Assembly: GCA_033239125.1 (NCBI GenBank)
Contig: BSWB01000003.1
Location: 112,860,320-112,924,319 of the forward strand
Reading direction: 5' to 3'
Source: Fagopyrum homotropicum
Taxonomy: Eukaryota > Streptophyta > Magnoliopsida > Caryophyllales > Polygonaceae
Length of the DNA stretch: 64,000 nt
Shown in pieces: positions 55,169-64,000 of the stretch. A program made the position numbers and the translations under genes. The notes under the pieces were generated by a model. That model saw only the letters and a program-made list of their open reading frames with translations, was not told the origin of the DNA and did not search any database. Position 1 is the stretch's first letter; each line of letters begins with the position of its first letter.

Positions 55169-58071
55169 CCTAGGTTGACAACAATGGCACTCGCAATCTT
55201 CTAAAGGCCGAATGAGGAATAAACAGAACCCACACGGGTTCTGACTTTTCGTTTTCAAAATCACATGCATGAGTCGGGGTAGAATGTACGGACCACCACT
55301 TCTTCCACGGATCTCGGCAGCTTAGTGTATTGGATTTGTATATATATGTAGGTATGTAGGTATGTATAATATATGTGGATTGTAGTTGCATGATGACTTG
55401 ATTTATATGTATAGTGAATATATGTGGACTATAATACATGTTTGGACCTTGTATTGATGTATTGGATTTCCGGATGTGATATATTAGTAGTTATGTGGAC
55501 ATAGGACATATATATGCTTATATACGGACTCTTATATATATAGTAATATATAGTATGGGACCTTATAGTTAGGACGACGGAAAGATATCATCACCTTTAA
55601 GACGACGTTGTTGGCTTAGGATAACATTCATACGTGGAGGAGTACGCTCAAGTATCAAGTTGAGCGTTTCGTGTTGACGAACACCATGGTGTTTCTCGGA
55701 TTCCTATAAAAGGACATCAAAGAGGAGTAGAGATGATGTAAACAAAGGACAACCAAGTAAAAGAAAACTTGAGACGACTTAAGGGGGGTCAAGATGGGAG
55801 CAATACAAGAAAAAGGGAGCAACATTAAAGTGTAGAAGTGGTTCTAAAGAGGCCATGATTGGACGACGACGAGACCAAGAGAGAGAACGAACTTAAGTTC
55901 TTTGAGAAGAAGCGTGGACAACTAAAGATGTAAATCGAGGAGGAGATGAGTACGTTCTAGCAAGGTTAAGGTGGTGTTCCATTAAGATGCAAAGCTTTCC
56001 TTAGACGTTTCTAAGCATTGGAGGGTAGAGGAGAAACGTGAACGAAACATGTGGGAAGGATTTAAATACCGTAAGTTAAACTTGCGAGGTACCAAGAAGT
56101 GAAGAGTAAAAAATACGAGGGTAACGAGGAGGATCACATGGTGAAAGTTCACATAGTAGAATTACCTGGCGGAGTCAATCATTTTCCGTCATTGAGATGA
56201 AACTGAGCAACGCTAAGGAGGAAGGGTGTGTGGATGGTGATCTTCAGAAGATTAAAGATAAAGCAAGGAGTTTTGATTGAAAGACCAATCTAGAGAAGAG
56301 AGAGTAGTTACTAACCATAGAGATGTGGGGAAGATGCACTTACAAGATATTATGAAGAACTGTTAAGCTTATGAACAGGAGTTATGCGACACAACAAGGC
56401 CGAGAAGGTATAGTTACCTTATAGAAGAAGAAGGAAGCGTGGAGCATATAAAGAGTTAACGGAGTGTGTGAAGGGTGAAATGAGCAAGTGAAGTTTAAGA
56501 CAGAGTGCCCTGAGAGGGTAGCCTTCAGGAGAATGGTAACATGGAGGGTAAATAGAATGGTAAGTCATTGACATTGGATGAGAAGAGTAATTGATGAGAA
56601 CCAAGAACGCACGTGTGCGGGTTGGCTATTGATGAGCGTATATGAGAAGATTAGGCAAGACAATGGCATGAAGGAACGGTAACAAGAGCTTGAAGGATTT
56701 CCAGTGGTTCGGTGTAAGTAGTGAGGAAGTATGTCAACTAAGTACAATTGTCTTAATCAAGTAATATCGCATGGGATCAAAGAAAGTGAGTGTAACTGAC
56801 CTCCTAGGGAGGAATTGTAATGACCCTTTGCGACCTTCTTCGGTCATGAGAATGACATATGGGAGAGCGACCCAGATTAGAAGTTTTAAGGTTTGATCAT
56901 GGTAAAGGGAACCAGTAGATCAAGAGAAAGGTGAGGTTTTCATTGTTTGTGGTGCGTAGACGCGAGTATAATAAGATGATGCATAATATGTTTGTTCTAA
57001 TGAAATGGTAGTATGTTTTCGCGAGCAAAAGCTGAGTCAGATGTTTCAAACTCACACGGAAGAGTCATGGTGGCTATAGCGTGAAAGGGAGAACCTAGAT
57101 AAAGGCAACGCGGCAAGCTTAGAGTTATGATGTTAAGTTATTGGTGGAGTAATGAGTGGATCTTTCTGTGATTGTGGTTGAGAAACTTCGCCTAAGGGCA
57201 TACCGGTACGTTTTGAAGTTGTTCATGGAATACCAAGAGATGGATACGGTGACCAACAAGAGTAAGAGAAGACCGAAGTTTTGAAGTTGTTGTCGATATG
57301 AGGGGTACAAGAAATACATGAAAGATTGAGGTCACAACCTCTACAGTCGGTTTGACATTACATAAGGAAAGTGAAGTATAATTTCTACACCTACTTGAAT
57401 AAAGGATGTCTATGGTGAAAGCTTATGTAGAATATGAAGAGCTCCTCCCATATGTTGGGATGTCAGGGAAAGAAAAGAAGATAAGATCGATTAGTTATAA
57501 GGCACGATTAAGTCTTAGAGTTAGGACCTTTGTGACTGAACATTTGTGCGAGATCGGGAAATATTATTATCACCATTCCTTCGAAAAGGAAAAAGGGGAT
57601 TAAGTTGAAATATTGCATAACCAAGACTTCAAGAGTCGGAAGACTCGAGCAAGTCCCTCGAGTTCAGGAGATGAAGGGTCTTTGAAAGAGGACGGTCGAC
57701 ATTGTAGCTACAGATGGAATAATACACGTGTTTAAAGGACATCACCCCAACAAATCGGGGTAGATCATTAGTATCATGACCACTTGTAAAGTGATAAGGC
57801 AAGGTTGTGTCGGTTATTACGTTATGTTACGGGATAGAAAAGACGGAACCCGAGATACCACAGAGTCTCAATACGTCAGAATGTGGATTTTTCCACTAAG
57901 GTCAAGTTGGACTCTATTCCGATATCTAAGGTGCCGTATGGAATGCCACTTGTGAAGAGACATGAGTTGTGGAAGCAAGTGAAGGAGCGTTTTCAAGAAC
58001 TTATTGAAAAGAGTTCATTGAAATTAGTGAAATGTTATTAAAAATTCCGAAGGTTATCTTAAACTCTTGAT
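55169..58071 (+). other. Non-coding or fully decayed interior of TE-E
   Basis: No gag or protease motif could be recognised on the plus strand. Base composition is purine-rich (AAGAG, GGAAG phrases), unlike the LTRs. It may be a strongly mutated gag/protease region or unrelated sequence in a non-autonomous element. Confidence 0.5.
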
Positions 58072-58500
58072 TTGAAGTTTTTATGGAGAACACCAGTTTG
58101 CGAGAAGAGAGAAAGTTATCTCCGTTTTTTGAACGTCGATTACCGTGAGTTGAACAAGATAATGGTGAAGGACAAGTATCCCTTACAACAAATTGACGAT
58201 CTACTCGATCGGTCACGAAGGTCGGTAGTCTCTTCTAAGAATGATTTAAGGTCTATTTGTCACAAATTGAGAATTCAAGATGTGGGTATTGCAATTACGA
58301 CATTCCCGACGAACCATGGTCACTACGAGTTGTAGAGATTCTAAATGGGCTTATCAATGCCCTGAATAAGACATTTGGTCTACTTTCGAAGAAGAGAGAA
58401 GATGTTTGACAAGTTGTCACGGGATGGCAAACCCCGAAAGATGTGAAAGAAGTTACAAGTTTTCTTAGATGTGCCGAGCTTTACCAGATCTGTGAAGGGA
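57900..58500 (+). pseudogene. RT remnant of TE-E
   Basis: 58072-58335 contains VDYRELNKIMVKDKYPLQQI, then DLLDRS and the mutated remains of the next RT blocks (KNDLRSICHKLRIQD, TNHGHYEL), matching the N-terminal half of Ty3/gypsy RT. The upstream piece (KRHELWKQVKERFQELIEKS, about 57957-58017) and the downstream part have stops. The catalytic FxDD box is not preserved. Confidence 0.82.
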
Positions 58501-58752
58501 GGAGTTGTATAACGTCAATTATGGTAACCTACTACGAATGACGATGAAGTATTGAATGGGACGAAGATTTGATAATAAGTTTTGAGAGTTAAAGAGGAGA
58601 TTTATTGGTACAACTATTTTGATTTGCTTTGAGGAATGATGGATTTGAAGTGTACAAGTGATTCTTCGAGACAAGGTCATGATTGAGTATTGAGGAACGA
58701 TGTTAAAGTAATAGCATACGTGTTGTGTTAGTAGAAGTAGTATGGAGCAAGT

Positions 58753-60979
58753 ACCGAAGCCCTAAGCCGGAGGATTGCCATCTGCGATTCTGCCCTACCC
58801 TTGCCCTGCTGGAGCTGCCGATTGCCTGCCTTTCCCCTTCGCTTCGCCCTCTTCAACTCCTTTGTCGAACAGGGCTTAGCCCTCCTCATCTCCGCCTTGT
58901 CCTCGCCGGTTCTAAAGGATGGCCGCCACCCTTCTACAACCACCAGGGGAGCCATCGGAGAGCCTTCCTCCCGGCAGCCCCTGTATCCTCCTTGCCGCCG
59001 CCTTGCTGAGTTCCCCTTCTCCGTGCTCCTGATTTCAAAATTAAGGAAGGGAAACCCTATCCTCTATATTTACAGCAGCCCCCTATCTTCTTGGTTATTT
59101 GCATTTATGACCCATGTTTTGTATTTGCATACTTTGCCCAGAATTTTGAAATATATGATTATGCCCCGGGTTATATATAATTACAGATTTTGGCCAGATT
59201 TTCTTATTTACAGTTTATGACCCAAATTCTGAGATTTAACGAGGCTGCCCTTTGTTGGATTAAATTTTGGATTATGACCCTAACGATTTTAATTGTGGTT
59301 TACGACCAAGTTCCTATGTTCGTATCATTTGCCCCAGAAAATGTGTTAGCGGCTTTTAACCTTGGATTTTAATTACGGGATATTCTTATATTTTTATACA
59401 CGGTATATTATGTCTTTGTTGGAATAATTCGGTTATGGCTCAAAGTTTTAATCCCGGGTTTTTAACGTTGACTTTTGAAAATGAGTTTTCCTTAGATATA
59501 TATATATATATTATATTCTGTTCAAATTTAGCATATGAGCTAAATTTGCTTAATTTTGGTGTTAGGTTCGGAAGCGTCCCGATAAAGGTCTAACGAGTTC
59601 AAAGTCGACATCCATTGATCGACTTCCGTCTTTCGACGTCATGTGAGTTGTCTTTTTCCGCGATCTAGTAATGTTTAGCATTAGTATCATGTTAGGTTGG
59701 ATAATCTAGTTTAACTTAGAGTGAATATCAAGTAGTGGTTATGGACCTTAGGTGAGTTTTGTGGATTGTGAAATTTTGTATGGCTTGAGGAATTGATATT
59801 ATCTCGTGAGGTTGTTTATGGCTTTAAGTTGTATGTTGAGCTTGTGAGAAATTAGGAGTTGAGGTTGTATGATCGTTGAAGTTGTGGACTAGAACGAGAG
59901 TATCCTAGTGGTGTTGTGAGTTATGATCATGCGAGATCCGAGGGTTTAGAAGTCTTAGGACTTCTAGATTTCGTAGAATATGATGTGAGCATGAGGGATT
60001 CTAGGATGCGGTCTTAGAATTGAGGGTCAAATGGTCTTGCGTAGATCATTGTATAGAAGTCTAAGACTTCTATTGTGAGTGGGTTGTTGTTGATATAGTT
60101 ATCTTCTTGTGAGCAGGTTATGGGCTTCCTCCCCTTAGGAAGCGAGAGAGTTGTGAGTTGAGTGTGGTGACGAGGTAAGTCTCCGGACTTACTTAGCTCG
60201 TATTCCTTGTATTAGCGTTGATGTGTGTTTGGTGGTGTGTGTTTATTGTTTATGTAATAACAACTAAACCGGAAACAAGATTACCGACCTTTATATATTA
60301 TTTTGGCCCAAGTGTATGATAACGGGCGGTAACATCATCTGCCTAGCTCTTGCGAGAGTCTAGGAGGTTCTTGGCGACTAGGCCGTGCTGGTTAGACGGT
60401 CGGAGGCATCCGCACCGTTCCATGCCGGTAAGTAGGGACCGAGGCGGGACCACAGTGGTCTCGTGTCACAAAACTAAGTTGAATTAGAACGGGATATGAC
60501 TTAATAATAAAAAGATAATAAACCGGAATTGTGTGCTTTGAGAATGTTGTGTGTTTATGATGATTTATTTGTGTTTGTGCCTTTCCCATTGATTCTAATG
60601 CTTCGAATATTAGCTAACGGTTTTATACCGACTGTTGTAGATTGCATTGCAGGTTAGGATTGCGGCCGAGAGATCCGGAAGAGTGGGCAGCCGGGGTTCC
60701 GTACATTTTAGGATTGGGTTTTGGGTGGAGTCGAGTTTGAGTATTGTAATTATTGTATGTTGTATGGCGTTTAGCCTTTGGGGTTGTACTTTTCGGCTGA
60801 AGTCCTTTGTTGCATTCTTTCGGGTTTTTCTTTTCATTGTATAAAAATGTATTTCAGTTTTGGCCTTTATTTGTGCCTTGTTGTAAGATCCGGTGAAATT
60901 GTTGTCAAGCTAAGGGTCGGGACCCATTGTGAGGTCCCAACCCGTAGCATCCCGAGTCTCGCGGATTCGGGGTGTTACA
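58753..60979 (+). repeat. 3' LTR of TE-E, lacking its first 777 bases
   Basis: Begins within the LTR at ACCGAAGCCCTAAGCCGG (equivalent to 52905) and runs to GGGGTGTTACA. Differences from the 5' LTR are few: a shorter (TA)n at 59496, single-base changes, and one or two single-base indels. Confidence 0.93.
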
Positions 60980-60984
60980 GGGTT

Positions 60985-61958
60985 GAATTATAATAAATTG
61001 TTACCATCATGTTTCTAAATTTTCTTTCAACCTTGTACGGGTTCCGCTATAATAAATTGTTACCATCATATTTTTAAATATCTTTCACCATCATGTTTTA
61101 CATACAAAAATCTAAATACTTTAAAAGCATAAAAATTAAAATTTAACAAAAATTTTTATTAAAAAAACATATTTGTATTTACATATGTATCTTTATTAAA
61201 AAATAGGCAGTTTATGTAATTTTTTTGGTTTAATATCACCTTATAAAAATAATCTAAATGAGTATCATAAAAACTTAAGTTATTCCAAACAATTATTGCA
61301 TAACTATATCTTGTATTGTTTTTCTCATTCCGATATTATTAATATTGAAGTACAAAAATATAAATTTTGAAGGGAAATAGTTTTTTTTGTAGTGTTTCTA
61401 AATCAATTTCAATGAACTACTAATATTATAATTTTTATTTTCTTTTCGAATGTGGTTCAATGATTTGAAGATTTTTTTAATTTAAAGTTCCAAGTACAAA
61501 ATATGTGAAAGGTTAGTTATTGTTTTTCGTTATATTTGGAATTGGCTAAATGATAAATAATTTAAAATTAAATTTTCGGTTATAGATTCTTTTATTTAAA
61601 AAAAATGAGGCTTTGATTTTAGAATATATATATATTTAAATTGCTTTCTTAGATTTGGATACAAGAATAATGTTTTTTAAAAATTTGTTGAAGCAGTTAA
61701 TTATAATTATAATTTATTAATTAATATAGAAGATATACTTAGTTATAGTTGTTATGATTTGATGATTTGGTATTTTTCTAATGAGTAGGATGGTGACATG
61801 TAAAATATTTTGTTATTATTTAAATTTATTAGATTTTAATGACAATGTTGTAATTTTTATATGGCAAAAATGTAAATATTTGCCAAAAAATCCTAGGTGG
61901 CATACTTCATTGATTGACAAGTGGCATTAGTGGGTTGTATTTTAGTAGTATATGTAGA
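60985..61958 (-). other. Right part of the interrupted Helitron
   Basis: AT-rich, no gene. The last 90 bases (61958 downward) align by eye with the 5' end of the 48110-48892 Helitron. Confidence 0.7.
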
Positions 61959-62090
61959 TTATAAAAAATTTATGACAATAATATTGTTTTTAATATATAT
62001 AAGTTTATTTTGTTTTACTTTAAATTTTAGACCCATTCAAGTTTTATAAGGTAGGGTTCAACACAATCCGTTCACACAATAATATTGATT

Positions 62091-62199
<109 letters not shown>

Positions 62200-62227
62200 C
62201 ACAATCCGTTCACACAATAATATTGAT

Positions 62228-62260
62228 CAATGGTCTATAATTATTAATTATAGACCATTG
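62228..62260. repeat. Perfect 16-bp hairpin
   Basis: CAATGGTCTATAATTA (62228-62243), one base spacer, then its exact reverse complement (62245-62260). Confidence 0.95.
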
Positions 62261-62381
62261 ATTAGTTGTGTTGAACCAATCCGTTCACACAAGGATTTAT
62301 GCTTCCAAGGCATAATTTGGATGAACTCGATAAAACGTATAAAAATTCGTTTGGAACAAAGATGACAATCATAGGCCATTG

Positions 62382-64000
62382 ATGAGTTGGGATTCAATTT
62401 GTAAACCAAAAGGAAACAGACCACTCGGATTAAGAAAGTTCCTTACCACTAATAAAGCCCTCCAAATGAAGCTACTTTGGAAAATTCTTGCCGAATCAGA
62501 AAACATTTTGTTAATGAAAAATATCTGAAAATATTAATGTACTACAATATCATCTAAAAGGATCAGCATTCTGGCAATGAAAAAACCTTATAAAACTCAA
62601 ATCCGAATTTAAAAACGGAATTATTTGCCAGATAGGCAATGGTAAATCCATCAACTTTTGGCAAGATAACTAGGTCACAACAACCCCCTAATCAAATTAG
62701 TACAAAATATTAATCTAATCAATACTCAGATTAAAGTCAGTCACTTCATCAAATCAAATGAATGAGACACCACTAAAATTGAAAATGAGCTACAAAACAT
62801 TATCAGCCCAACAATTAGGAAAAGAAATTATGAAAATAATTATCCTAACAAATGAAATACAAGATAGGCTATACTAGAGATGCAACTCGAACGGTTGGTC
62901 TCCACAAAATCAGCCTCGGAAATGATAGAAAAGGAGTCAGGATGGCTTCCTGACTATTCTTGCGATTGGATTTGGAAATTAGACACTCAACCAAACATTA
63001 AAAAATTCATATGGAAAATCTCAAGAAACAGTATCCCAACTAAAACAAAACTTAACGAAAGAAGAATTGCAGTTCCAAAAAACTACAATTTTTGTAATCA
63101 TCAACTCGAGGATAGTGTGCATCTATTGATTTCCCCTATAGCAAAAAATATATAATCACGAAATTTGACTTAACTATCATCACCAATCTCAATACCATTG
63201 ACACGGAAAACAAAAGACCTCACGAACTCTTGCTGGAAATAAAAATAAGATAAGGCTTTCTAATTTCTCTCGACTTGCAATCATATGGTGGAGTATTTGG
63301 TTTTCAGAAATAAAATCATATTTAACAATGATGCAATCGGATTGGATCATAACATCCTAAATTTCATTAAAAACCTAGTTCAGAATTGGAAAAATCATAA
63401 GATCGATAACGATGACTGCGATTTTAAACATATTAAAAAGAACAACTTACCCAACACAAGAAAGAAAAATAATATTAAATGGGATAAACCAAAACTTGGG
63501 TTCCACAAACTCAACTTTGATGGACCAAAACTCGATTCGGGAATAACCTCCATTGGTTTTGTTATACGAAATCATTACGGTGATGCTATTAGCTTGGACG
63601 CTAGGAAAAATAACTTTAACTCGGTAGTTAAAGTAGAAGCATTCGCGCCGAAAGTTGGACTAAAAGAAGCAATAAGACTAAATATAAAAAAGATCGAAAT
63701 TGAGGGTGATAACATTTGTGTAATTAAGGCACTTCAAGGACTTTGGAGTTGTTCCTAGGAGATCGAAATGATCATTCCGACTCCATAATGGATCTTTGGT
63801 TTTTTGAGAAAGTCCAGGTCAGACATGTGTTCAGAGAAATCAACTGTGTTGTTTATCGACTGACCCGGAAATTTCGAACCCCAACACACCCTTTTCTGAC
63901 GACCTTGAACTTAGTGCTCTCATCCGCAAGGATGCTTTCTGATGGACTACCTCTAGAATTTAATTCTCTCCTAACCGCTTTCCGTTTTCAAAAAAATAAA
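62382..64000 (+). mobile_element. 3' part of a LINE (L1-type) with plant RNase H domain, broken
   Basis: 62382-62530 encodes the region after RT (WDSICKPKGNRPLGLRK, NKALQMKLLWKIL). 62880-63155 is the zinc-binding RT-associated domain (WIWKLDTQPNIKKFIWKISR, IPTKTKLNER, CNHQLEDSVHLL). 63285-63758 ends in an RNase H of the type found in plant LINEs (KLNFDGPKLDSGITSIGFVI, VEAFAPKVGLKEAI, IEIEGDN). After a stop or frameshift at 63756, the frame resumes (VQVRHVFREINCVVYRLTRK). Several stops show it is dead. The window ends in an A-rich run (AAAAAAATAAA), possibly the poly-A tail. Confidence 0.85.
63285..63758 (+). pseudogene. LINE RNase H domain
   Basis: The 157-codon frame has the catalytic-type Asp in NFDGP, a Glu in KVEAF, and Asp in EGDN, consistent with an RNase H fold of the kind fused to plant L1 ORF2. 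It lacks the last catalytic residue region in this frame because of the stop at 63756. Confidence 0.75.

Larger units (their letters stand above)
52128..60979 (+). mobile_element. TE-E: Tekay-like LTR element with near-identical LTRs and ruined interior
   Basis: 5' LTR 52128-55152, primer-like site 55157-55168, interior 55153-58752 and truncated 3' LTR 58753-60979, flanked by GGGTT (52123-52127 and 60980-60984). The LTR/primer junction (GGGTGTTACA, ATCAGAGCCCTAGGTTGACA) matches TE-A/TE-B. Only RT is recognisable inside (58072-58335), with stops. RNase H, integrase, polypurine tract and the first 777 bases of the 3' LTR are lost in one deletion ending at 58753. Confidence 0.88.
52097..61958 (-). 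mobile_element. Helitron interrupted by TE-E
   Basis: 3' terminus at 52097: minus strand CCCGCACAAGGTGCGGG hairpin, then TTATATA and CTAG, with target T. 5' terminus TC at 61958, TCTACATATACTACTAAAAT, next to target A. Without TE-E (52128-60979) and one target copy, the Helitron is about 1.0 kb. That is a non-autonomous element with no coding capacity. TE-E sits just beyond the 3' hairpin. Confidence 0.82.

Overview
This is plant nuclear DNA, most likely from a eudicot. Three things point there: plant-only repeat families (Tekay-type Ty3/gypsy chromoviruses, an endogenous caulimovirid, OTU-bearing Mutator-like elements, Helitrons, a plant-type LINE with an RNase H domain), a split nuclear gene with plant-like introns, and low gene density. 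I saw no bacterial operon, CRISPR array, rRNA or convincing tRNA. The species cannot be named from the sequence alone.

Layout. (1) 1-6196, minus strand: 5' part of a Tekay-type Ty3/gypsy element (TE-A). Its gag-pol frame is open from 3787 to the window edge, and a 2.1 kb 5' LTR follows. (2) 6197-12100: mostly unrecognised AT-rich DNA with possible exons of a broken gene, a coiled-coil pseudogene scrap, CCGG-rich repeats and a possible LTR fragment. (3) 12101-21129, minus strand: a second, decayed Tekay element (TE-B) with gag, protease, RT, RNase H, integrase and chromodomain all recognisable but broken. (4) 21130-26525, minus strand: a degenerate endogenous pararetrovirus (Caulimoviridae-like). 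(5) 26640-29800, plus strand: the only convincing host gene, CWC15, a spliceosome component of 229 aa in seven coding exons. It has a non-canonical GC-AG intron and a 5'UTR intron that contains an antisense ClpP fragment. (6) 30000-47000: a Mutator-like element with transposase, OTU-protease remnant and plant-mobile-domain remnant. It is split at 32594/44165 by a complete LTR retrotransposon (TE-C, exact CATTG target duplication), which itself carries a second pair of 1.4 kb direct repeats (TE-D). (7) 48110-52100: Helitron ends, and a 2 kb inverted repeat made from the N-terminal part of a lipin (phosphatidate phosphatase, PAH) pseudogene. (8) 52097-61958: a minus-strand Helitron into which a third Tekay-like element (TE-E, plus strand) inserted close to the Helitron's 3' hairpin. 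(9) 62055-62277: a MITE-like element expanded by a TA microsatellite. (10) 62382-64000: the 3' part of a LINE.

How the parts relate. Only CWC15 appears to be under selection. The rest is a record of nested insertions whose relative ages can be read from the nesting: Mutator-like element before TE-C, and Helitron before TE-E. The observations most worth following are the lipin inverted repeat (a potential hairpin or siRNA source) lying among Helitron termini, the GC-AG intron and antisense ClpP fragment in CWC15, TE-E with near-identical LTRs around a ruined interior, the recurring TCTCGGCCGAGA-type motif in TE-C/TE-D, and the apparent capsid-before-movement-protein order in the endogenous pararetrovirus.
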